Shown piece after piece: positions 1 through 8,083 of a stretch of 64,000 bases of DNA; the stretch's first letter is position 1, and every line of letters starts with the position of its first letter. A program made the translations under genes and the position numbers. The notes beneath the pieces were generated by a model. It was not told where the DNA came from and made no database searches. It worked only from the letters and a program-made list of their open reading frames with translations. Where the stretch lies: positions 1,798,001 to 1,862,000 of the forward strand of contig NZ_RPDH01000002.1 in the NCBI RefSeq assembly GCF_003813775.1, written 5' to 3'. Source of the DNA: Chitinophaga lutea. Lineage in GTDB: Bacteria; Bacteroidota; Bacteroidia; Chitinophagales; Chitinophagaceae.

Positions 1-2017
1 CCAGCACACTGTTCCAGTCCTGGCGGGCGGTCACATCCAAAAAGAGATACCCTTTATACGCTCCGGAAATCAGACCGTAGAAACTGTTAACGGCATATTT
101 ACTTTTCCAGGGCATGGACACCAGCGGACCGGCGTTGTTAGACATGGAATATACGCCGGGGTAAGTGAGCGAGTCGGCCCGCACCTCATCCCGGTTGTAG
201 GAGTTCCGCAGCAGACTGCCGCCGGCAGTGGCCGAGATATCGAAATCCTTGTTGATCTTTTTGCTATAGCGCAGCAGGAAGTCTGAACTGGCTTCCTGTG
301 AAAAGATGTTCTGCGTGCGGTAGCTGCCTTTCTGGAACTTCGCACCGGCGTCGAACGGACGGCTTTGCGCGCGCTGGTCATAAGAGAAGTCCATCGAGGT
401 GCGCACCTGCAGGCTCAGTTCTTTGGTGAAATTATAAGAAGCCTGGATGTTACCGGTAACGCCATGACGGTTGGTGCTGTTGATAAACTCATACGCCACC
501 GCAAACGGGTTTTCCGGGAAAGTGCTGTACGGGTAGCTGAGCTTCAGGTTCTCCTGGCCAAGCTGCCAGTAATTGCGCAGCCAGTCGAGGCTTGCATTCG
601 GCTGCCAGAATATGTACCAGTACATAATGGACTGGTTGCCGTATCCCGCACCCGGTAGGTTATCGCTTTGTTTGTTAGTATAGTTTATTTTGGAAGAAAT
701 CGTGAGTTTGTCGTTGATCTTCGAATTCACCGCCATTGCAACCGTATTCCGTTTATAGCCGGTATTCGGGATGATCCAGGTATTGTTCACGTTCGTTACG
801 GAGAAGCGGGCCGTCGTTTTATCGGTGCCGCCGTCCACGCTCACGGAATTGGTGTAGGTTTCTCCCGGTCCGAAGAATTTATTCGCCCCATTCACATACG
901 GTACCCATGGCGTTCTTTCCGCACCCTGTTTTTGCGTAACGGGGTCGTACTGGAAAAACTGCTGGCCGTCGAAACGCGGGCCGTAGGCGGAGCTGGTGCC
1001 GCTGGTGCTGCCCCCGTCGGCACTGGCGCCGTATGAGTAGTAGGGAGCCCCATCGGTGCCCTGTCCGTATTCAAATTGCAGGTCGGGCCAGCGGTTCACT
1101 TCTTCCCGCGATGCGTTGGAGTTGATCGTTACGCCGAGGCCTTTTCTTTTGGAACTGCCGGATTTGGTGGTGATGATGATCGCGCCGTTAGCGCCGCGCT
1201 GGCCGTACAATGCTGCCGCGCTGGGCCCTTTCAGGATGGTGAGCGATTCAATGTCTTCCGGGTTGATATCATTGAGCCCGCTGCCGTAATCCGCCGGCAT
1301 GTTATCGCTGCCGGTGCCGTAGGCAGATTCACCGCTGATGGCGCTGCGGCGGCCGCTACCCTGGTTCACCACCACACCGTCTACCACAATCAGCGCCTCA
1401 TTGTCGCCGGTGAGATTATTTTCCCCACGGAGAATGATTTTGTTTGATGCGGTGGGGCCGCTGCCGGAGCGCACGAGATTCACACCGGCCACTTTACCGG
1501 ACAATGCGTCCGACCAGTTGGAGGGCAGCGCTTCAGTGAGCTGCTCACCGTTGATCACCGGCGCCGAATAACCCAGCGCTTTTTCGTCGCGCTTGATACC
1601 GAGCGCGGTGGTGATTTCCACCTGTTGCAGCATTTTAGAGTCGGGCAGCATCTGTACGTTGAGGCGTTGCGTTTGCTGAACGGTGATTTCACGCGGCAAA
1701 TAACCGAGGAAAGAAAATACGAGTACGCTGCCGGGACCGGAAAGCGTAAGCTGGAAATTCCCGTCTTTATCACTGGCGGTGCCCCGGTTGCTGCCCTTCT
1801 GCCGGATGGTAACACCAATCAAAGGTTCCCCCTTTTCGTCAGTCACCTTCCCCCGCACCACTACCGCGGAGTCGGCGCGGGCGGCGGGTTGCAGGATACG
1901 TTCTTTAGTTGTGTTTGCTGGTTGTAAAATGGCTGGGTGCCTTTCTGCAGGCTTACCCAATGCGGTGCCAAGGGCACACAATTGGAGGCCGGTGATAAGT
2001 AGGAAAAAATGTTTCAT
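1..2017 (-). CDS. SusC/RagA-family TonB-linked outer membrane receptor (3' end cut by window edge)
   Basis: About 672 residues are visible, reading from a start at 2017 to the window edge without a stop. The N-terminus is a signal peptide (MKHFFLLITGLQLCALG), followed by a carboxypeptidase-regulatory-like beta domain (VRGKVTDEKGEPLIGVT) and a plug domain with the SusC hallmarks LIVVDGV and ALYGQRGANGAIIITTK. The first part of the 22-strand-type barrel follows. SusC proteins import oligomers across the outer membrane with a SusD lipoprotein; any partner would lie beyond the left edge. There is no STN domain, so signalling to an ECF/FecR pair is not expected. The 770 bp upstream are gene-free. 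Confidence 0.93.
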   Translation of the reverse strand, partial: MKHFFLLITGLQLCALGTALGKPAERHPAILQPANTTKERILQPAARADSAVVVRGKVTDEKGEPLIGVTIRQKGSNRGTASDKDGNFQLTLSGPGSVLVFSFLGYLPREITVQQTQRLNVQMLPDSKMLQQVEITTALGIKRDEKALGYSAPVINGEQLTEALPSNWSDALSGKVAGVNLVRSGSGPTASNKIILRGENNLTGDNEALIVVDGVVVNQGSGRRSAISGESAYGTGSDNMPADYGSGLNDINPEDIESLTILKGPSAAALYGQRGANGAIIITTKSGSSKRKGLGVTINSNASREEVNRWPDLQFEYGQGTDGAPYYSYGASADGGSTSGTSSAYGPRFDGQQFFQYDPVTQKQGAERTPWVPYVNGANKFFGPGETYTNSVSVDGGTDKTTARFSVTNVNNTWIIPNTGYKRNTVAMAVNSKINDKLTISSKINYTNKQSDNLPGAGYGNQSIMYWYIFWQPNASLDWLRNYWQLGQENLKLSYPYSTFPENPFAVAYEFINSTNRHGVTGNIQASYNFTKELSLQVRTSMDFSYDQRAQSRPFDAGAKFQKGSYRTQNIFSQEASSDFLLRYSKKINKDFDISATAGGSLLRNSYNRDEVRADSLTYPGVYSMSNNAGPLVSMPWKSKYAVNSFYGLISGAYKGYLFLDVTARQDWNSVL

Positions 2018-2789
2018 TCAACAAATTTTAAGGTAATGAACCCCTTGATATAGATAAACTGATCGCAGCGCGCCTGAAGTGGGCTTATTTACATGCGGTA
2101 TCCTTTTGCCTGGAAAAGCCCGCGCGCTCATGTCCGGTATGCCAATAATATTTCTGGATTTTTTTCACGCAACCCTCGCGGGTGCAGTAGCGGCACAGGC
2201 AAATTCAACATACGACGATGCTCCGGCGGTACGGCAGCACTTGAAAAAAACGGTCGCACCACATGGCATGCAACAACACAACATCCTTTTTTCATGATGT
2301 TTCTGATTTTGGTCAATACACAAAAAAGCGTCCCCTTTCCGATGTTTATGCAAAACACCGGAAGGGCCGGCCAGCGGCCAACCTGAAAACGTAAATGCTT
2401 TTTGAAAATGCAGATCACCGGCATCGCTCCGGAGACCTCTTCTGAAAAAACCTGGCTAATAATATACCCGGCTTACCGGCCGGATATCGGTGGAATCATC
2501 ATCTGTTTCTCACAATCCTATGGAACTGCCGCTAAAGTAGAGAAAAAAAGAAATTCAACAAAATTTAATTAAAGGTAAATAATCGTAACCTAAATGAAAT
2601 ATAGTGAAAGAAGTGATTGGTTGAGCTTTTCGCAGGCTACACGACGATGAAATACCTTACTATAAAGCATTTAGACGAACACTCCACTCTCCTGCCCATA
2701 TTCTACAGGGTATCCGAAGGTTTCAAAAAGAAAATCCCGCGTTTGCAATGGCAAAGCGGGATGTCGAAAAAATTATCTACAGGGAAAAA
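2018..2789. other. Gene-free stretch between the susC fragment and the Gfo/Idh gene
   Basis: No open frame here has a recognisable start, codon pattern or family. The part at about 2540-2620 is clearly AT-richer than the surrounding coding DNA. A terminator for the Gfo/Idh gene sits at 2722-2762. The left part must contain the promoter of the susC gene, but I find no clean TTG/TAnnTTTG pair. Confidence 0.5.
2722..2762 (-). terminator. Rho-independent terminator of the Gfo/Idh gene
   Basis: On the minus strand the arms ATCCCGCTTTGC and GCAAACGCGGGAT pair around a 4-nt loop (one bulged base), followed by TTTTCTTTTT. It begins 28 bp past the stop codon at 2790. Confidence 0.8.
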
Positions 2790-3998
2790 TCAGCCGTTAT
2801 ACTCGGGTTTCCAGACCTGCTGTTGGTGCGTATCCGCCGCAGTATTGCCCATAATGATGGCCACGGACGCCATATGCGCGGTAGCCGCGCTGGATGCGGG
2901 CTTTTTCCCGTCGCGGATGCAGGCGGCAAAATCGGTCAGGGCATAGATGGTCGGCTCGGGATTGGCCTCTCCAGGCGCCCGGTATACCAGCTCCTCCCCC
3001 GCCACCGGCACTTTCACGGTAGCGTTGGTCACCCCGTCGATCGTTTCCCGTTTGACGGTCCTGGGTTCAGGGTAAATCAGTGCTTTGGTGCGGGAAATAT
3101 CTATGGTGGCTCTCGTGCCGAGGATGCGGATGTTGTAATCGCGATAGGCGTTGGACAGCATGGATGATACACTGGCCTGCACCCCGCCGGGATATTCGTA
3201 GACCGTGCGGATGCTGTCGTAGGTGTCGCGGCCGTCTTTCCAGAAATTGATGCCACCGGTGCCCACCACGCTCACAGGGTGCGTGCCGAGGAAATAATGC
3301 ACCATATCGATCTGGTGCGCACACAGTTCGGACAACGGCCCTCCGCAATACTCCCGGTACATTCTCCAGTTGATCTTCCGCTCCATGGCCGGATCATTGT
3401 TCGGCCGCCGCCAGTTGGAATTCTGGTGATACTGGCATTCAAAGCCCGTGATGGTGCCGAGCCACTGTTCGTCGATCGCCTGTTTCACGCGTTTATACAG
3501 ATCATAATACCGGTACTGGAAACCCACCTGGAACACCAGTTTGCTGTCTTTCACTTTTTTCAGCAGCGCGAGCGATTGTGGAATATCGTAGGTCATGGAT
3601 TTTTCGAGGTATACATGTTTCCCTGCGTCGAGCGCGGCGCTGGCAATTTCGAAATGCGTATACAGCGGCGTGGCGATGATCACCGCATCAAGGTCTTTGT
3701 TGTCGAGCAGCGCTTTGTAGTTGTCGTACGACTTTGCATTGGGCGCAGCCTGTTCCATGCCTTTGGCAAGGTGGGCCGGGATGGGATCACAACACGCCGC
3801 CAGCTCCACTGCCGGTATCTGCTTCAGCAAAGTGGCCAGCCCCGTGCCCCTGGAACCGGTGCCGATCAGGCCGATGCGGACCTTCGCGGCCCGCGACGCG
3901 CCACGGAGTATCGAAGGAAGCCCCAAAGCGGCGCCTGACAAGAGGATACCGCCTGCCGTAATAAATTTTCTGCGTGAAAAAGAGACGTGTTTTTCCAT
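2790..3998 (-). CDS. Tat-exported Gfo/Idh/MocA family oxidoreductase
   Basis: 402 residues. The N-terminus carries a twin-arginine signal (SRRKFI at 8-13 then a hydrophobic stretch), so the enzyme is probably folded with its cofactor and exported to the periplasm. A Rossmann nucleotide-binding loop (GLIGTGSRGTG, 43-53) is followed by the family's usual EKP site, here EKS (about 132-134). His228 in CAHQID is the expected catalytic position. Members oxidise or reduce sugars and cyclitols with NAD(P); some exported Bacteroidota members act as glycosidases through a redox cycle. The substrate cannot be read from the sequence. The gene is monocistronic, with its own terminator, and has a 23-bp element just upstream that recurs before the PQQ dehydrogenase gene. 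Confidence 0.88.
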   Translation of the reverse strand: MEKHVSFSRRKFITAGGILLSGAALGLPSILRGASRAAKVRIGLIGTGSRGTGLATLLKQIPAVELAACCDPIPAHLAKGMEQAAPNAKSYDNYKALLDNKDLDAVIIATPLYTHFEIASAALDAGKHVYLEKSMTYDIPQSLALLKKVKDSKLVFQVGFQYRYYDLYKRVKQAIDEQWLGTITGFECQYHQNSNWRRPNNDPAMERKINWRMYREYCGGPLSELCAHQIDMVHYFLGTHPVSVVGTGGINFWKDGRDTYDSIRTVYEYPGGVQASVSSMLSNAYRDYNIRILGTRATIDISRTKALIYPEPRTVKRETIDGVTNATVKVPVAGEELVYRAPGEANPEPTIYALTDFAACIRDGKKPASSAATAHMASVAIIMGNTAADTHQQQVWKPEYNG

Positions 3999-4006
3999 GT
4001 GAATTA

Positions 4007-4029
4007 CATTTTCCGGGTACGTAACCGAA
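4007..4029 (-). promoter_or_regulatory. Shared 23-bp promoter-proximal element, copy 1
   Basis: On the minus strand this reads TTCGGTTACGTACCCG, then G, then AAAATG. The copy at 59546-59568 differs only at the 17th base (T). The core CGGTTACGTACCCG is a 14-bp palindrome with one mismatched pair and a central CG, the shape of LacI-family operators. A TA-rich TATTTTTC lies just upstream and could be a -7 box. It ends 8 bp before the Gfo/Idh start codon. Confidence 0.55.
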
Positions 4030-4305
4030 AAATAAACAATTTCTTCGGTTTTCTATAATATTTTAACCCGGGCTGATGGGATTTTCCGCTGAAGTGGGAC
4101 TGGAAGTTAGCCCTTCCCGGAAACGAACCGATCTGGCCCAACCGTACTGTAACGTAACTACAGACTTGTAACAGGTCGGGAAAATAAGGTTCCCTGCAAA
4201 CAACGCATGGAGAAGTTCATTATTAAGAAAATCTGCAGAAAAGCCCCCTCTAAAACCCAATCGGGCTATCAGAAGAAATACCCGGAATACATTCCTTCCC
4301 TGAAC

Positions 4306-4335
4306 AAAAAAGGAGCTGCCGCAGCAACTCCTTTT
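4306..4335 (-). terminator. Rho-independent terminator of the FAD/Fe-S dehydrogenase gene
   Basis: On the minus strand AAAAGGAG and CTCCTTTT pair with an inner TGC/GCA stem, ending in TTTTTT. It lies about 20 bp past the stop at 4356. Confidence 0.78.
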
Positions 4336-4355
4336 AATATTGTATCCAGTCATGT

Positions 4356-7208
4356 TTACACAGTGCACTCATTCACCATGTACAGGATCGATTCGTAGTT
4401 TTTATTCACCGCTTCCGTCATTGCCATTTCGCAGGTTTTGGTGGAGGAATAATACCCGGTGTACTCGTTGGCTTTTACTTCGCTGGCCTCGTGGAAGGTG
4501 GCGGATGCCGTCAGTTCAGGGAATAAAAAACCACGGTCGCCCGCCATCCCGCAGCAGCCGGCCTGTACGGGCACCGTTACCTTCTCCGCAAAGCGTTCCG
4601 CTATTTTCCGGAACTTCGTTTCCGTACCCATTTTCTTCAGAGAGCAAACGGGGTGCAGCACGATGTTTTCTTTTTTCACGCCCGGTTTGCAGGCGTTCAT
4701 CACCATGTCGTGCAGGTAATCAACACTGTCTATGATCCGCAACTGATCGAAGCGCACCTGGTTTTCCGGCGTCAGGTGCGGACGGTGCCCATGCAGTGTG
4801 TACGCGCAGGAGCTCACGTCGATCACCACGGGGAAGCGGCCCTGCTCCGTGCTGTTCCACAATTGTTCGATAATACGGTTGGCAGTGAACTGGTAAGCGC
4901 CGCCGAACCCCTTCGAATGGAAGATCTGCCCGCAACAGCTGCCTTCCGCATTCTCCAGCACCTTCACTCCTATACCCGCCTTCGCGGATACCTCCAGGAA
5001 GGTTTCCATGATGTTCTTTTTACCGGTATGGGAACTGCCCAGCAGTCGCGAAATACAGGCGGGGAAATACACCACCGTCCCGTTATTGCCTCCGGCAGGC
5101 GCATGTTTCAGCGCCTTCAGGCTTGGCGGCGTAACGAACTGGTCAGACCATAGGGGTATGGCGGGGGATATTTTCCGCAGCAGCCGGGTAATGCCTGTCA
5201 TGGCCTTGTGCCCCAGCACCGTGCTGAAGCCCATCGCTACTGTAAGACCGATGCGGGCGGCCTTTTCCGTCGCCCTGAAATGGCGGGCCACCCAAAGAGC
5301 GGTCTTGTTCGCCGAAACGGAGTGGTTTTCGCGGCGCAGGCGCTTCACCAGGTCGCCGGTATTGATGTCAACGGGACAGGCACCCGCGCATAATCCATCC
5401 ACGGCGCAGGTATCCAGCACGTCGTACTGGTATTGTTCCAGCAACGTCTTACGATCCTCTTCCTTATGCGCCAGCTTCATCGCCTCCAGCGAACGCCGCA
5501 CCACGATGCGGCGGCGGGGCGTGGTGGTCAGGTTACGGCTCGGACAAACGGGCTCGCAATACCCGCACTCGATGCAGCGGTCTACTTCAGCTTCCACCGA
5601 CGGCAGCTGCTTCAGGTTTTTGATGTGCACTTCCTTGTCGCTGTTGATGATCACGCCGGGATTGAGCAATGCCAGCGGGTCAGCCGCAGCTTTGATGCGC
5701 TGCATGATCCGGTAGGCATCGCCGCCCCATTCGGTTTCCACGAAGGGCGCCATATTCCTGCCGGTGCCGTGCTCCGCTTTGAGGGTACCGTTATATTTTT
5801 TTACCACCAGTTCTACCACTTCCCGCAGGAAGCGGTCGTAGCGGTCGATTTCAGCGGCGTCGTTGAACGACTGCGTCACCACGAAGTGGATGTTCCCATC
5901 GCGGGCATGACCGAAAATGATGGCGTTATCGTAGTTATATTTTCTAAAGAGATCCTGCAGTTCGAGGATGGCGTCGCCCAGGGTATCGAGCGGGAAAGCC
6001 ACGTCTTCGAGGATGACGGTGGTGCCGCTGGCCCTGACGGCGCCTACGGCCGGGAACATGCCTTTGCGCACCTTCCACAAAAACTCCCGTTCATCCGGGT
6101 CGATCGTAAATACCGGGGCGTTGAGCAGGGAAAGGCGGCCTGTTTCGGCGAGGAAACCGTTCACCCGCAGCTCCAGCTCCGCCACGCCGGGTTCCTGGAA
6201 TTCGATCAGCAGGGCGGCCGCACCGGGTGGCAGCGTTTTGACGAAAGGATCCATGCCGGGCAGATGTTCTACGGCGCGCAGGGAAGCCCTGTCCATCAGT
6301 TCCACCATCAGCGCACCCGCATCCTTCAACGGCTGGATGGCCTGGCAGGCTGCGTAGATGTCGGGGAAATACAGCATGGCCGTGCTTTTGTACGGCTCGT
6401 CGGGAATGGTTTCCAGTACGGCTTCGGCAATAAAAGCCAGGGTGCCTTCCGCACCGATCAGGAGGTGCGCAAAAACATCGAGCGGATGTTCGTAATCGAT
6501 GAGCGAATTGAGGGAATAACCCACCGTGTTTTTTGTTTCGTACTTGCGGCGGATAGTCTGGTACAACGTTTCATTCGCCAGGATCTCGCGGCGCAGGGCG
6601 GTCAGTTCGCCCGCCAACGCGGGACAGGCCTGCAGAAAACGGTCGTAGTCGCCGGGCGTTTCGGTGGAAAACGTCTGCCCGTCCGCCAGCATAAACCGGA
6701 TAAAACGGGTGGTATGGTAGGAGTTGTATTGTACGCCGCAGCACATGCCGCTGGCGTTGTTCGACAAAATGCCGCCCATCATGGCCGCGCTGATGCTGGA
6801 TGGGTCGGGCCCTATTTTGCGTTTGTATTTTTTCAGGTAAGTATTCACCATCGCCCCGGTGATGCCGGGTTGTACGCGCACCAGTTTCCCTTCTTCCGCG
6901 ATGTTCATGCGGTTCCAGTACTGGCTGAGGTCTACGAGGATGCCGTCGGTGATCGACTGACCGGACAGGCTGGTGCCGCCGGTGCGGAACACCATCGGGA
7001 TGTTGTGGGTATGGGAGAAACTGAACAGCGCCGCAATTTCGGTTTCATTGACAGGCTGTACGATGGCCTGCGGCACCAGGTGGTAAAAACCGGCATCCGC
7101 AGCATAGGATACCCTGTCAATCAATCTCGTTTTGATACGTGCTTCCGGTAAAATTCGTTGTAATCCTTCCGCTGGATGCATATGTATGTTGTTTTGACCT
7201 GCGTTCAT
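4356..7208 (-). CDS. FAD- and Fe-S-binding 2-hydroxyacid dehydrogenase (GlcD-GlcF-like fusion)
   Basis: 950 residues combining a flavin subunit with an iron-sulfur subunit. The FAD-binding type-4 fold has RTGGTSLSGQS at 75-85, and the FAD-oxidase C-terminal domain has GHARDGNIHF (433-442) and EHGTGRN (479-485). Two cluster sites follow: CIECGYCEPVC (545-555) and CAVDGLCAGACP (about 601-612). The C-terminal third has the CCG-type motifs GSCCGQ and AGCCGMAGDRGF. This layout matches YdiJ-like D-2-hydroxyacid dehydrogenases that oxidise D-lactate or D-2-hydroxyglutarate and pass electrons to the quinone pool. It lies 44 bp behind an SDR and a sugar-acid dehydratase on the same strand, suggesting oxidation of a hydroxyacid product of that pathway. 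An internal start at Met10 is also possible. Confidence 0.9.
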   Translation of the reverse strand: MNAGQNNIHMHPAEGLQRILPEARIKTRLIDRVSYAADAGFYHLVPQAIVQPVNETEIAALFSFSHTHNIPMVFRTGGTSLSGQSITDGILVDLSQYWNRMNIAEEGKLVRVQPGITGAMVNTYLKKYKRKIGPDPSSISAAMMGGILSNNASGMCCGVQYNSYHTTRFIRFMLADGQTFSTETPGDYDRFLQACPALAGELTALRREILANETLYQTIRRKYETKNTVGYSLNSLIDYEHPLDVFAHLLIGAEGTLAFIAEAVLETIPDEPYKSTAMLYFPDIYAACQAIQPLKDAGALMVELMDRASLRAVEHLPGMDPFVKTLPPGAAALLIEFQEPGVAELELRVNGFLAETGRLSLLNAPVFTIDPDEREFLWKVRKGMFPAVGAVRASGTTVILEDVAFPLDTLGDAILELQDLFRKYNYDNAIIFGHARDGNIHFVVTQSFNDAAEIDRYDRFLREVVELVVKKYNGTLKAEHGTGRNMAPFVETEWGGDAYRIMQRIKAAADPLALLNPGVIINSDKEVHIKNLKQLPSVEAEVDRCIECGYCEPVCPSRNLTTTPRRRIVVRRSLEAMKLAHKEEDRKTLLEQYQYDVLDTCAVDGLCAGACPVDINTGDLVKRLRRENHSVSANKTALWVARHFRATEKAARIGLTVAMGFSTVLGHKAMTGITRLLRKISPAIPLWSDQFVTPPSLKALKHAPAGGNNGTVVYFPACISRLLGSSHTGKKNIMETFLEVSAKAGIGVKVLENAEGSCCGQIFHSKGFGGAYQFTANRIIEQLWNSTEQGRFPVVIDVSSCAYTLHGHRPHLTPENQVRFDQLRIIDSVDYLHDMVMNACKPGVKKENIVLHPVCSLKKMGTETKFRKIAERFAEKVTVPVQAGCCGMAGDRGFLFPELTASATFHEASEVKANEYTGYYSSTKTCEMAMTEAVNKNYESILYMVNECTV

Positions 7209-7252
7209 CAGTCATCAAAGATCATAAAATTTATGTGAAAAATCCGGCTGTT

Positions 7253-8020
7253 TCAAAACGGCGAAGGGCTGACGGAAGTCCAGCCGCCATCGATGATGAG
7301 GCACTGGCCGGTGATATGCCGCGCCTTGCCGGAAACGAGGAACAGTACGGCATTGGCGATATCGGCGGTGGTGGCGGGGCGGCCCATGGGCGTGATTTGC
7401 GACCACACCTTTTCATAGCCGGGATCATGGAGGGTTCTTTCGGTAAGGGTGGCGCCGGGCGCAACGGTATTAACGTTGATGCCGTGGGCCGAAAGTTCGA
7501 TCACCAGGTTTTTGGCCAGCATCTCGAGGGCCGCTTTGGTCATGCCATAAGCCGCAAGGTCTTTATGCGCCTGGTGGCCGGTTACGGAAGATGTGAAGAG
7601 CAGCGATCCCCCGCCGCCCTGGCTGATCATCTGTTTGGCGGCTTCCTGCGCAAGAAAAAAAGTGCCGCCCAGGTTCACCTGCAGCACCTGGTTGAATGAT
7701 TCCTGCGGGTAGGTGAGAAAATCCCCGAACAGTGTAATACCCGCATTGGCGATGGCGACATCGAGCCGGCCGAAATGCTGCACCGCAGCGGCGATCATTT
7801 GCCGTATCACGGCGATGTCTGCCGTGTTACCCGGCACGGCCACGCAGGCACCGCCGGTGGCGGTGATGGCGGCGGCGGCTTTTTGTGCCAGCAGAGCGTC
7901 GATATCGTTCAGCACAACGCCGGCTCCTTCCGCCGCCAGCTGCCGGGCAATTTCAAAACCGATGCCCTGTCCTGCGCCGGTAACGATGGCGGCCTGTCCT
8001 TTGAATGATGCTATATCCAT
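7253..8020 (-). CDS. SDR family oxidoreductase
   Basis: 255 residues, the usual length of classical short-chain dehydrogenases. It has the cofactor loop TGAGQGIG (14-21), NAG (92-94), a catalytic serine pair in FTSSVTG (144-145) and YGMTK (Tyr158, Lys162). Asp39 at the end of the second strand (VVLNDID) suggests NAD rather than NADP. The gene follows the IlvD/Edd dehydratase by 63 bp and precedes the hydroxyacid dehydrogenase, so a 2-keto-3-deoxy sugar acid is a reasonable substrate, as in L-fucose and L-rhamnose oxidative routes. That role is inferred from context only. Confidence 0.88.
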   Translation of the reverse strand: MDIASFKGQAAIVTGAGQGIGFEIARQLAAEGAGVVLNDIDALLAQKAAAAITATGGACVAVPGNTADIAVIRQMIAAAVQHFGRLDVAIANAGITLFGDFLTYPQESFNQVLQVNLGGTFFLAQEAAKQMISQGGGGSLLFTSSVTGHQAHKDLAAYGMTKAALEMLAKNLVIELSAHGINVNTVAPGATLTERTLHDPGYEKVWSQITPMGRPATTADIANAVLFLVSGKARHITGQCLIIDGGWTSVSPSPF

Positions 8021-8083
8021 GCTTGTTGTGTTAGCGTTTCTCCACCCGGATGGTGTTATGAAACCGGTTCTGCATTTACCCGC

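Larger units (their letters stand above)
3999..4355. other. Gap holding the Gfo/Idh upstream region and a terminator
   Basis: No gene is supported. The right end is the terminator of the FAD/Fe-S gene; the left end holds the 23-bp shared element at 4007-4029. At 4149-4158 GTAACGTAAC is a loosely similar, ACGT-centred sequence that might be a second regulator site. Confidence 0.5.

Noticed and set aside
2128..2424. 98-codon minus-strand frame upstream of the susC fragment
   Set aside because: Cysteine-rich, erratic composition and no homology; treated as chance.
5433..7151. A 572-codon open frame on the plus strand
   Set aside because: It lies wholly antisense to the FAD/Fe-S dehydrogenase, which has clear motifs throughout. 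Long antisense frames are expected in GC-rich genes.
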